Below the pieces are notes generated by a model. The model was not told the origin of the DNA. It did not search any database and was given only the letters and a program-made list of their open reading frames with translations. 20,550 nucleotides of DNA from Oceanimonas sp052119705 (GTDB lineage Bacteria > Pseudomonadota > Gammaproteobacteria > Enterobacterales > Aeromonadaceae): positions 1 to 20,550 of the forward strand of contig NZ_JBGQOP010000036.1 of assembly GCF_052119705.1 (NCBI RefSeq), given 5' to 3'. Below are positions 8,624-15,518 of the stretch, one piece after another; the stretch's first letter is position 1; each line of letters starts with the position of its first letter. The position numbers and the translations under genes were made by a program.

Positions 8624-9084
8624 TTGGCGCAATCCAGCGGGTTGTTCGAGGTGCTGTGCGACTGATTACTGGCTGAGTTGATACCTTTAAGCTCAACTTT
8701 ATTGCCTTCAGGATCATAAACATACATAGATAACCCCTCACCTTGGGCGCCAAAACGTGGCTTGGCGGGCTCATGGATCACGCCATTTTTTCTTAAGTGG
8801 GCACCTAACGCCTCGGCGTCGAAAGCTGAAACCAATAAACAAAAATGATCCATATTGGCTTTGCATAGCTCAGGCGTCTGACCATCTGCGCCTAGCGGCC
8901 CTTGAATATCAATTAAATCAAGCAGATGGTTACCGATCCGTAACTGATACAAGCCTAAATCCACCACTTCGCGCTCCAACTTACAACCCAAGACTGTGCA
9001 ATAAAAATCCAGCATCCGCAGGGGCTGCCTGACTCTTAACGCCAAGTGATCTAGCCCCAACACTTCAAACCTCGCCTTAGACAT
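8617..9084 (-). CDS. VOC-superfamily (glyoxalase/dioxygenase-fold) protein
   Basis: Encodes 155 residues, one vicinal-oxygen-chelate domain made of two beta-alpha-beta-beta-beta halves. The opening LGLDHLALRV supplies a metal-ligand His, MDHFCLLV at the start of the second half supplies another, and DPEGNKVELKG at the end supplies the usual Glu. All the expected metal-binding positions therefore look present. The substrate is not predictable; members include glyoxalase I, fosfomycin-resistance proteins and ring-cleavage dioxygenases. I chose the ATG at 9084, because GAGGA lies 8-9 nt upstream, over an in-frame GTG at 9105. The C-terminal tail (about 135-155) is Ser/Asn-rich and probably disordered. 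It is divergent from guaC and looks like a single-gene unit. Not part of the E. coli order here. Confidence 0.88.
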   Translation of the reverse strand: MSKARFEVLGLDHLALRVRQPLRMLDFYCTVLGCKLEREVVDLGLYQLRIGNHLLDLIDIQGPLGADGQTPELCKANMDHFCLLVSAFDAEALGAHLRKNGVIHEPAKPRFGAQGEGLSMYVYDPEGNKVELKGINSASNQSHSTSNNPLDCAKL

Positions 9085-9233
9085 AATGTATTCCTCACCA
9101 CCCACTCTGCACCTTCATGACGCAAATAGATTAAATAAACAGCAACCACCTACAATCATAGACGTTTACTGACTTTCATTACCGAGCTTTATCGTAACGG
9201 GCAATTTAATTCCTGATTATTCGGTCAAGAGTG

Positions 9234-9261
9234 TTGCAAAATATTTTCTGGGACCTAGAAT
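9234..9261 (+). promoter_or_regulatory. Sigma-70 promoter of guaC
   Basis: TTGCAA (9234-9239), a 16-bp spacer, then TAGAAT (9256-9261). The predicted start, about 7 nt after the -10 box, falls at 9267-9269, which is the first base of the hairpin at 9266-9296. No purine-riboswitch core is recognisable upstream or downstream of it. Confidence 0.6.
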
Positions 9262-9265
9262 GCTG

Positions 9266-9299
9266 AAAACCGGGGGCCTAAGAAACTCCCGGTTTTTTT
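9266..9299 (+). terminator. Terminator-like hairpin in the guaC leader
   Basis: AAAACCGGG (9266-9274) pairs perfectly with CCCGGTTTT (9288-9296) around a 13-nt loop, and the T-run extends to 9299. It has every mark of an intrinsic terminator but stands 31 nt upstream of the guaC ATG in the reading direction of guaC. On the minus strand the same stem also carries a T-tract, but it lies upstream of the VOC gene and so could not terminate that gene's mRNA. It may be an attenuator, a 5'-end stabilising stem, or a barrier to upstream read-through. Confidence 0.65.
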
Positions 9300-9329
9300 G
9301 TGCCTGTCACTTTTTAAGGGAATATCCCA

Positions 9330-10373
9330 ATGCGTATTGAAGAAGACTTGAAACTGGGCTTTAGCGATGTACTTTTTCGCCCTAAGCGCTCTACCCTTAA
9401 CAGCCGTTCTCAAGTAGAGCTCAGCCGTGAGTTCGTGTTTAAGCATTCAGGTCGTCGCTGGTCGGGTGTGCCGCTTATTGCCGCGAATATGGACACGGTT
9501 GCCACCTTCGCCATGACCCGTGCACTGGCAAAACATGATATTCTTACCGCCGTTCACAAACATTATTCAGTCGCCGAGTGGCAGGCCTTTATTGAAGCCG
9601 AAACGAGTGAAACCTTGCAACACGTGATCGTCTCCAGCGGTATTTCCGACCATGACTTTGGTAAGTTGCAGCAGATTTTAGCGCTGTCTGATGAGCTGAA
9701 TTTTATCTGTATCGACGTCGCCAACGGTTACAGCGAGCACTTCGCTTCTTTTGTTAACCGCGCGCGTAAAGAGTTTCCAAAGCACACTATTATTGCCGGT
9801 AACGTAGTAACCGGTGAAATGGTAGAAGAGCTGATTTTATCCGGTGCTGACATCGTTAAAGTGGGCATAGGCCCAGGCTCTGTGTGCACCACGCGCGTGA
9901 AAACCGGTGTCGGTTATCCGCAGCTGTCTGCCATTATTGAGTGTGCCGACGCGGCTCACGGTTTAGGTGGTCAGATTATCGGTGACGGCGGTTGTACCTG
10001 CCCCGGCGACGTATCCAAAGCCTTTGGTGGCGGTGCAGATTTTGTGATGTTAGGTGGCATGTTAGCCGCTCACGAAGAGTGCGGTGGCGAGCTGGTTGAG
10101 CGCGACGGTAAAACCTACATGAACTTCTATGGCATGAGCTCATCAAGCGCCATGGACAAGCACTCAGGTGGTGTGGCCAAGTATCGCGCCGCAGAAGGTA
10201 AAACCGTGCAGCTGGCTTATCGCGGCCCTGTCGAAGACACCATTCAAGACATCTTGGGCGGCGTACGCTCCACTTGTACTTATGTGGGGGCAGCGCGCTT
10301 AAAAGAGCTGACCAAGCGCACTACCTTTATCCGTGTACGTGAGCAAGAAAACAACGTTTACGGAAAAGAGTAA
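9330..10373 (+). CDS. guaC: GMP reductase
   Basis: Encodes 347 residues, identical in length to E. coli GuaC and very similar throughout. It catalyses the NADPH-dependent deamination of GMP to IMP in the cytoplasm, the route from guanine to adenine nucleotides. The IMPDH/GMPR TIM-barrel motifs are clear: IAANMDTV, the active-site loop GIGPGSVCTTR with the catalytic Cys near residue 186, the phosphate-binding GDGGCTCPGD and FVMLGGMLA. No CBS domains are present, as expected for GMPR rather than IMPDH. AAGGGAAT precedes the ATG. It is convergent with efp, sharing the bidirectional terminator at 10439-10467. In E. coli guaC is elsewhere on the chromosome, so its place here is lineage-specific. 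Regulation could act at the leader hairpin described above. Confidence 0.97.
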   Translation: MRIEEDLKLGFSDVLFRPKRSTLNSRSQVELSREFVFKHSGRRWSGVPLIAANMDTVATFAMTRALAKHDILTAVHKHYSVAEWQAFIEAETSETLQHVIVSSGISDHDFGKLQQILALSDELNFICIDVANGYSEHFASFVNRARKEFPKHTIIAGNVVTGEMVEELILSGADIVKVGIGPGSVCTTRVKTGVGYPQLSAIIECADAAHGLGGQIIGDGGCTCPGDVSKAFGGGADFVMLGGMLAAHEECGGELVERDGKTYMNFYGMSSSSAMDKHSGGVAKYRAAEGKTVQLAYRGPVEDTIQDILGGVRSTCTYVGAARLKELTKRTTFIRVREQENNVYGKE

Positions 10374-10374
10374 G

Positions 10375-10436
10375 GCGTTAGGAGTGAGGTGGGAGGCTGA
10401 TGTTGCTCTTCACCCTTTACGCCTCACTCTTCACGC
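10375..10436. repeat. Degenerate GTGAAGAGTGAG-type repeat, inverted pair
   Basis: Immediately after the guaC stop, GCGTTAGGAGTGAGG (10375-10389) is repeated in inverted orientation as CCTCACTCTTCACGC (10422-10436), matching at 12 of 15 positions. On the minus strand the second arm continues as GTGAAGAGTGAGG then GTAAAGGGTGAAG. This is the same word family as the tract at 19051 and the array at 20409. Confidence 0.55.
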
Positions 10437-10438
10437 AA

Positions 10439-10467
10439 AAAAACGGCGCCTCGCAGGCGCCGTTTTT
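10439..10467. terminator. Bidirectional intrinsic terminator between guaC and efp
   Basis: AAAAACGGCGCC (10439-10450), loop TCGCA, then GGCGCCGTTTTT (10456-10467): a perfect 12-bp stem with A and T tracts on both flanks. It can end guaC transcripts on the plus strand and efp transcripts on the minus strand (efp stop at 10484). Confidence 0.92.
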
Positions 10468-10483
10468 ATTGGTAAGCGAAAGC

Positions 10484-11050
10484 TTACTTTACGCGTGAGA
10501 CATATTCGCCTGAGCGGGTGTCTATTTTTAACACTTCGCCAATTTGAATAAACAGCGGTACACGTACTACGGCGCCAGTTACTAAGGTCGCAGGCTTGCC
10601 ACCGGTACCGGCAGTGTCGCCTTTGAGACCTGGGTCGGTTTCAGCCACTTCTAGCTCAACGAAGTTAGGCGCCGTTACCGAGATAGTGCCGCCATTCCAT
10701 AAGGTCAGGGTGCACACATCTTGTTCTTTCAGCCACAGCTTGGTGTCACCTACCGCTTTAGCATCGGCAGCCAACTGCTCAAAGGTGGTGTTATCCATAA
10801 AGTGGTAAAACTCACCATCGTTATACAGATACGCCATTTCCATATCGACTACGTCGGCCGCATCATAGGTGTCGCCAGACTTAAAGGTCTTCTCCAGCTG
10901 CTTGCCATTAAGCAGGCGACGCAGCTTAACGCGGTTAAATGCTTGACCTTTACCTGGCTTAACAAATTCGTTTTCGATGATAGCGCAAGGCTCACCGTCC
11001 AACATAATTTTTAGGCCAGCGCGGAAATCATTGGTATTATAAGAGGCCAT
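10484..11050 (-). CDS. efp: Elongation factor P
   Basis: Encodes 188 residues. EF-P binds between the P and E sites and relieves ribosome stalling at polyproline stretches. The modified lysine is present: K34 in the loop VKPGKGQAF of the N-terminal KOW-like domain. This places it in the EpmA/EpmB-modified subgroup rather than the rhamnosylated-Arg group. Two OB-fold domains follow, and the C-terminus has GDTAGTGGKPATLVTGAVVRVPLF, with the family's conserved end block. The ATG at 11050 is only 33 nt from the ATG chosen for the divergent epmB, so the promoters of the two genes must overlap each other's 5' regions. The same divergent arrangement is known in E. coli. Confidence 0.98.
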   Translation of the reverse strand: MASYNTNDFRAGLKIMLDGEPCAIIENEFVKPGKGQAFNRVKLRRLLNGKQLEKTFKSGDTYDAADVVDMEMAYLYNDGEFYHFMDNTTFEQLAADAKAVGDTKLWLKEQDVCTLTLWNGGTISVTAPNFVELEVAETDPGLKGDTAGTGGKPATLVTGAVVRVPLFIQIGEVLKIDTRSGEYVSRVK

Positions 11051-11083
11051 GTTACCCTCGTGAGTTTGACAGAGTTGCAGAAA

Positions 11084-12118
11084 ATGCCGGCAATCATACC
11101 CCTAAAACAGGGAAGTTTACATATTAACTGGCAAAAAGAACTGGCCCAGGCGTTTACTTCTCCCGAGCAGTTATTAGCGCATTTAGCGATAGATCCCGCG
11201 CCTTGGCAAGCGGGTTTTGCTGCACGGCGCTTATTTGTGATGCGCGTGCCACGCCCGTTTGCCGATAAAATGGTCAAAGGCGATGCAAACGATCCCTTAT
11301 TACGCCAAGTATTACCGCTTAGCGATGAATTTAATGAGGTAGCCGGTTTTGTTAAAGACCCTTTAGATGAACACGACAGCGCCCTGCCCGGCTTGCTGCA
11401 CAAGTATCGCTCGCGGGTATTACTCGTGGTGCGCGGCGGTTGTGCCATTAATTGTCGCTACTGTTTTCGCCGCCACTTTCCCTATGCCGAGAACAGCCCT
11501 GATCAAGCAGGCTGGCAAGCAGCACTGGCCTACATAGCCGCACACCCAGAAATTAACGAAGTGATTTTATCTGGTGGTGACCCATTAATGGCCAAAGACG
11601 AGCATTTAGCTCGTCTCTTTAATGACTTAGCGGCCATTCCTCACCTTAAACGCCTGCGCATTCACACGCGCCTGCCGGTGGTGATTCCGGCTCGCCTTAC
11701 CGATGAATTGCGCGAGCTTTTAAGTCACAACCGCCTGCAAGCTGTGCTGGTACTGCACATTAACCACGCCAATGAGTTAGATGATGACTTAAGCCTACGA
11801 CTCAATAGCTGGCGTCAAGCCGACATCACCTTACTTAATCAAAGCGTGCTACTGGCCGGTGTCAATGATAACGCCCAAACTCTGTGCGATTTATCGGAGC
11901 GGCTCTTTAGCGCCGGTATCTTGCCCTATTATTTACATCAGTTAGATAAGGTAACGGGTGCGGCACACTTTGCGGTGGACGATAATAAAGCCAAGGCGCT
12001 GATGGCCGAACTGTTGGCCGAATTACCGGGCTTTTTAGTGCCAAAGTTAGTGCGTGAAATTGGCGGAGAAGCCAATAAAACACCGATTGATTTAGGCTTA
12101 GAGCCAGACTTTAGTTAA
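11084..12118 (+). CDS. epmB: Lysine 2,3-aminomutase-like EF-P beta-lysylation protein EpmB
   Basis: Encodes 344 residues (E. coli about 342). This radical-SAM, PLP-dependent enzyme converts (S)-lysine to (R)-beta-lysine for attachment to EF-P. The radical-SAM cluster motif CAINCRYCFRRHFPYAEN has the CxxxCxxC spacing. Further family blocks are LSGGDPLMAKD, IPHLKRLRIHTRLPV, LLNQSVLLAGVNDNAQTL and PYYLHQLDKVTGAAHF. I chose the ATG at 11084 (MPAIIPLKQGSL), which lines up with the E. coli N-terminus. An in-frame GTG at 11060 would add eight residues and sits 13 nt after GAGG; it cannot be excluded. Divergent from efp; followed after 32 nt by a small unknown gene, probably cotranscribed. Confidence 0.96.
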   Translation: MPAIIPLKQGSLHINWQKELAQAFTSPEQLLAHLAIDPAPWQAGFAARRLFVMRVPRPFADKMVKGDANDPLLRQVLPLSDEFNEVAGFVKDPLDEHDSALPGLLHKYRSRVLLVVRGGCAINCRYCFRRHFPYAENSPDQAGWQAALAYIAAHPEINEVILSGGDPLMAKDEHLARLFNDLAAIPHLKRLRIHTRLPVVIPARLTDELRELLSHNRLQAVLVLHINHANELDDDLSLRLNSWRQADITLLNQSVLLAGVNDNAQTLCDLSERLFSAGILPYYLHQLDKVTGAAHFAVDDNKAKALMAELLAELPGFLVPKLVREIGGEANKTPIDLGLEPDFS

Positions 12119-12150
12119 ATACCATTACTTAATCAGACAAAGAGGTTCCC

Positions 12151-12465
12151 ATGCACGACGCCGTCACTACTAAGTTAAATGACACCCTCAAAGAGCTGTA
12201 TCACATGGCGATTGATGCGGATAAGAAGTTGGCTGAGTTGCGTACTAAGGGCCAGGCCAAGTTTAGTGCCGTATTGCGTGAAGACAGCCAGTTTATTACC
12301 CATACCGACCATTTTATGCCCTACGTGGCCGAATTGGCGGAAGAATTAGAAATACTGGTTACCGTCAGTGAGCAAGAGTATCAAGCGCTGCTCTCGCGCA
12401 TGGTGCATAAAATTCAGTTACTGGCCGAAACCCTGCAGCAATTTATGCGCCTGCCAAAAGCTTGA
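12151..12465 (+). CDS. Small helical protein of unknown function
   Basis: Encodes 104 residues that I do not recognise. Predicted from composition to be almost wholly alpha-helical, with heptad-like Leu/Ala/Glu spacing (for example LKELYHMAIDADKKLAELR and YVAELAEELEILVTVSEQEY). No signal peptide, membrane segment, cysteine or known catalytic motif is seen. A good ribosome-binding sequence (AAAGAGGTTCCC) precedes the ATG. It lies 32 nt after epmB on the same strand with no terminator between, so it is probably in the epmB transcript. In E. coli other small genes occupy the space between groL and epmB; I see no evident similarity to them. Codon use matches its neighbours, so I take it as a real gene. 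Confidence 0.75.
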   Translation: MHDAVTTKLNDTLKELYHMAIDADKKLAELRTKGQAKFSAVLREDSQFITHTDHFMPYVAELAEELEILVTVSEQEYQALLSRMVHKIQLLAETLQQFMRLPKA

Positions 12466-12766
12466 GCCGGACACAAGGCGGTACGCCATACGCTATCCGT
12501 TAACGAAAAACCGGACCGAATAAATTGGCCCCTACCTCAAATGAGGCGTTGCGTGGTAAGTAAGGTCCTCAAGCCCGTCGGCAATGTTAAATTTTTAATG
12601 GTGTTTAATTAAACATTCACCATTACGCGAAGCATGAATACAAGAGCAAAACGTGATCCTGACGTGCGTCAGCAAGACGACTTCAAGATCAACATTGAGC
12701 GGAACAAAATACGGTGTGTCTTAACGTACGGTATAAGGCCTGAATCTTTCACTGACAGCTGAAAGC
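12466..12766. other. Gene-free, palindrome-rich stretch between convergent genes
   Basis: No coding sequence is visible in these 301 bp between the 104-residue gene and the GGDEF-EAL gene. It contains AATGGTG (12597-12603) and CACCATT (12618-12624) flanking a perfect 14-bp palindrome TGTTTAATTAAACA (12602-12615). It also has a small CTGACGTGCGTCAG hairpin (12659-12672) and CCTCAAATGAGG near 12536. None has a following T-run, so no intrinsic terminator can be named for either neighbour. It could hold a small RNA, a protein-binding site or a repeat remnant. Confidence 0.4.
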
Positions 12767-14731
12767 TTACCGCTGCTGGCTTGTTAAGAGCCATTCCCCT
12801 ACTTCGGTCACGGCCAATACACCCCCTACGGCGTCACCTTGCACTAACAAGGTGGCATGCTGCTCCTCTGCGCCCTGTCTTTCTAATGACAGCTTTTCTA
12901 ATACCGCCAACTCGCTGGCATGGTCGACACCACAACACACTAAGGGCTGCGCCAACACCTTGGCTATGTCTAATAAGGTAGCGATCTGGCGCCGCGATTG
13001 CTCATGGTGTTCAATGCCGGTACAAAAGGTAGCATCCAGCTTCAGCCAATCAAGCGGTAATAGTGACAAAGGCCCCAATGCAGCGCCGCCACTGCCAAAC
13101 TCAGTGAGCATAATGCGAATACCCACGGCGCGAATACGCTGCAAGATGGCTGTTGCCGCTTGCATGTCGTGGGCGACAGTATGCTCATTTATCTCTAATA
13201 CTAAACTAGAGGCGGGTAACGAAAAGCCCTGTAACTCCGTCATCAAGGTGACTTCTATACCGGGTCGAAATAAGGTCGCGGGTAGCGTTAGGCTAACAAA
13301 TAAGGGCGCTGATGAATGGCGCTGCCACACGCTTATCTGACTGCAAATTGCCCGCAGGCTCCAGATCAAGACACTTTCAGAGCACTGATACAGCTCAGTC
13401 ATGCGCTCTAACTCGGCCGGCGCTATCATGCCAAATTGTGGGTGATGCCAGCTGGTTAATACCTGTAAACCTAGGCACTGCGGAGCGGGCCAAGCTAACA
13501 ACGGCTGTAATTGCAACGTCAAATTATTGCTGTGAAGAGCTGAAGACAAGTCTTTGGCGAGTTGTTGGCGACGCGACATTTCTTTTAGTAACGACGCATC
13601 AAAAAATACATAGGGTTGTTGTTGCTGTTTGCATAGCTCCAAGGCAAGCTCGCCACGCGCTTGCAGATCCACCAAATTATCCGCATCGAAAGGGTACAAA
13701 ACCACCCCTATAAGCGGTTCCATATAAAAATCATAGCCATCGATAGTCACCTTCTCACTCAAGGCTTGCGTGAATCTCGATATTTGTGCACGAATATCCG
13801 CCAATTCAACCACGCCCTTGCCTAAAATCACTAACCCGCCTTGGCCGGGTTGGGCAAGATATTCATGCGCTAATAAACTACCTTGCAGCCGATCACAGCA
13901 GGCTTGCAACAGCTTATCTACCACTTTAAAACCGAAACGCTGATAATGGCTACTTAAGTTTTTAAGCTCTAACAGGCTAAGACTAAAAGGCTGGTCTTGT
14001 TCAATCAGCGTGCTGATCTGGCGCTGCAAGGCAAAACGGTTTGGCAGGCCAGTGAGTGGGTCTTGTTGTTGTAAGCTCCAGTAACGACGCAACTCACGAA
14101 ATAGCAGTAACAACAACAGCAACAGCGCGATAAAAAATCCCGTTATTTGCTGATAAAGCTGTTTACCTAGTTGACGATAGGCTTGGTCATATTCTGCATA
14201 AAAACGCACGTTATCATGCATTAATGCACTAACTGTACGGGCTAATGGCTCTATATAGGGGCTGATGGCGGTCAAAATAACTAAATAGTTATCGGAGTCA
14301 GGCTGTAGGCCTTCTACTATGGGTTCTAGCTCGTGGATGCGGGTATCAATTTGGCGGATCAGTAGCCATAGTTCTTGACGCTCGCTTAGGGTGGCTTGAT
14401 ACTGATTGCTCAGCAGCACAGGTGTTCTACTCCACAGAATATCGTAGCGCAGCATAACGTCATCTTGGCTGATGGCGTCCGCATGGCGTAAGCGCACCGC
14501 GTCCAAAAAGCGGATCATTTCCAACTGCAATTGCATCAGTGACCACGGCACTTCATAGGTACGCTGCTCGAGCAAAGAGCTGTGATCACGGATCTTGCTC
14601 AGTGTTTGACTGGCACCAAGGCCAAAATAGAGCATCACCAACAGCAAACTACCGCCCAAGATAAATTTAATGGCGGAGACCCGACCATACTGGCCGTCGA
14701 GACGAGGGTACGAGGCAAAGATGCGTTTCAT
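12767..14731 (-). CDS. Two-TM protein with degenerate GGDEF and EAL domains (DcpA-like position)
   Basis: Encodes 654 residues. TM1 is about 21-39, a helical periplasmic domain about 40-195 (includes RYDILWSRTPVLL), and TM2 about 196-211, almost pure leucine. GGDEF is about 215-380 and EAL about 390-650. The GGDEF domain keeps its entry block DPLTGLPNR, but the catalytic loop reads PGQGGLVIL (295-303) instead of GGDEF/GGEEF. In the EAL domain, EAL is replaced by QVL (423-425), the VNLS Asn by Ser480, the paired Asp of DDFGTG by Thr543-Glu544, and AEGVE by CCGVD (599-603). Glu513 and KLD (564-566) remain. Enzymatic activity in either direction is therefore unlikely; a c-di-GMP or protein-binding role like LapD or CsrD is possible. 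Its ATG overlaps the stop of the upstream SUOX-fold gene (ATGA, 14728-14731), so the two are translationally coupled. Confidence 0.85.
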   Translation of the reverse strand: MKRIFASYPRLDGQYGRVSAIKFILGGSLLLVMLYFGLGASQTLSKIRDHSSLLEQRTYEVPWSLMQLQLEMIRFLDAVRLRHADAISQDDVMLRYDILWSRTPVLLSNQYQATLSERQELWLLIRQIDTRIHELEPIVEGLQPDSDNYLVILTAISPYIEPLARTVSALMHDNVRFYAEYDQAYRQLGKQLYQQITGFFIALLLLLLLLFRELRRYWSLQQQDPLTGLPNRFALQRQISTLIEQDQPFSLSLLELKNLSSHYQRFGFKVVDKLLQACCDRLQGSLLAHEYLAQPGQGGLVILGKGVVELADIRAQISRFTQALSEKVTIDGYDFYMEPLIGVVLYPFDADNLVDLQARGELALELCKQQQQPYVFFDASLLKEMSRRQQLAKDLSSALHSNNLTLQLQPLLAWPAPQCLGLQVLTSWHHPQFGMIAPAELERMTELYQCSESVLIWSLRAICSQISVWQRHSSAPLFVSLTLPATLFRPGIEVTLMTELQGFSLPASSLVLEINEHTVAHDMQAATAILQRIRAVGIRIMLTEFGSGGAALGPLSLLPLDWLKLDATFCTGIEHHEQSRRQIATLLDIAKVLAQPLVCCGVDHASELAVLEKLSLERQGAEEQHATLLVQGDAVGGVLAVTEVGEWLLTSQQR

Positions 14732-15228
14732 TCGGGCTCCGAATAGACCCTTATTGTCCTAAGCTGCCACACCATATAGTGTAAGAAATTCGCTTGTTGC
14801 ATCTTAGGCGCTTGATCATAGGGTAACATCAGCCATAAGGGGCCTTTATTGCGCCGGCTCATTAACTTCTCATTCTCTTGCCACGCCAAAATAGGAGAGA
14901 AGTCGCTGATTTTTGACCACTCCAACGCCATGCTAAAGCCATTAAGCCCCTCTAGATTCAGGCTGTTGATCTGTCTATTGGCGAACAGCAGTTTGAGTAA
15001 CGCCGTCAAGTCAACACCCTTATAGTGTTGTGCTTGGGCGCTCCAAGGGTGAGCCGTGATGATTTGTGCTTGAGGCAGCGCTTGTAATTCGCTTAAGGTA
15101 AAGTCGAGTCTTTGGTATTCGCCCTCATCCAATTCTATCGCGCCGTATACGCTCAATATCACAGGATCAGAGCCGGCCTGCGCAAATCCCGCTAACCACA
15201 ACAGTAGTATTCCAGCAAGTAACTTCAT
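14728..15228 (-). CDS. Secreted SUOX/molybdopterin-binding-fold protein without cysteine (PruR-like)
   Basis: Encodes 166 residues. A signal peptide (cut likely after AQA, residue 18) leads to a small domain that resembles the oxidoreductase molybdopterin-binding fold: LSELQALPQAQI, HYKGVDLTALLKLL, FSMALEWSKI, a GPLWLMLPYD block, and a tryptophan-containing C-terminal strand WQLRTIRVY. There is no cysteine anywhere, so the Cys that ligates molybdenum in sulphite-oxidase-type enzymes is absent and catalysis is not expected. It is the first gene of a two-gene unit with the degenerate GGDEF-EAL protein, with a 4-nt overlap. The arrangement matches Agrobacterium pruR-dcpA, where PruR binds pterins in the periplasm and controls the partner. 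A pterin-sensing role here is inference from that family. AAGGATCGCGC precedes the ATG. Confidence 0.8.
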   Translation of the reverse strand: MKLLAGILLLWLAGFAQAGSDPVILSVYGAIELDEGEYQRLDFTLSELQALPQAQIITAHPWSAQAQHYKGVDLTALLKLLFANRQINSLNLEGLNGFSMALEWSKISDFSPILAWQENEKLMSRRNKGPLWLMLPYDQAPKMQQANFLHYMVWQLRTIRVYSEPE

Positions 15229-15342
15229 GCGCGATCCTTAACTCTACTCGCCCAACGGGCTTCACAGAAATTTGCCCTTAAAGCGACAGGATGTTTCAAC
15301 GACAAATTCCACCTCATACGGCAACCTCTGTCATAGGCCGTA

Positions 15343-15371
15343 ACTATAGCATTTTACTCTGCACGGCTAAA
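15343..15371 (-). promoter_or_regulatory. Possible extended -10 promoter for the SUOX/GGDEF-EAL operon
   Basis: On the minus strand TTTAGC (15366-15371), a 17-bp spacer, then TATAGT (15343-15348) preceded by TGC, giving an extended -10. The leader would be about 108 nt. The -35 match is poor, so the call depends on the extended -10. Confidence 0.4.
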
Positions 15372-15441
15372 TATGATTGGAATAGGTATTTATATTACTC
15401 ATTAATCTTAATGGCAGACGTGATGCTTGTCTTCGACTTAT

Positions 15442-15470
15442 AAAAAAACCGGGCGCTAGGCCCGGTTTTT
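15442..15470. terminator. Intrinsic terminator after groL
   Basis: AAAAACCGGGC and GCCCGGTTTTT form a perfect 11-bp stem around GCTAG, with A and T tracts on both sides. On the minus strand it follows the groL stop (15519) by about 50 nt and is followed by a long T-run, so it ends the groES-groEL transcript and shields the operon at 15228-12767. Confidence 0.92.
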
Positions 15471-15518
15471 ATAGTGAGATAGCCAGTCTAAGACTCAGCT
15501 ACATGATGTAATAAAAAA

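Noticed and set aside
9110..9330. Purine riboswitch upstream of guaC
   Set aside because: The conserved three-way-junction core and loop sequences were not found; only a promoter and a simple hairpin are visible.
12767..14731. Active diguanylate cyclase/phosphodiesterase
   Set aside because: Neither the GGDEF loop nor the EAL metal-binding residues are intact.
14728..15228. Catalytic molybdoenzyme subunit (MsrP/sulphite oxidase type)
   Set aside because: The protein has no cysteine to ligate molybdenum and is much shorter than catalytic members.
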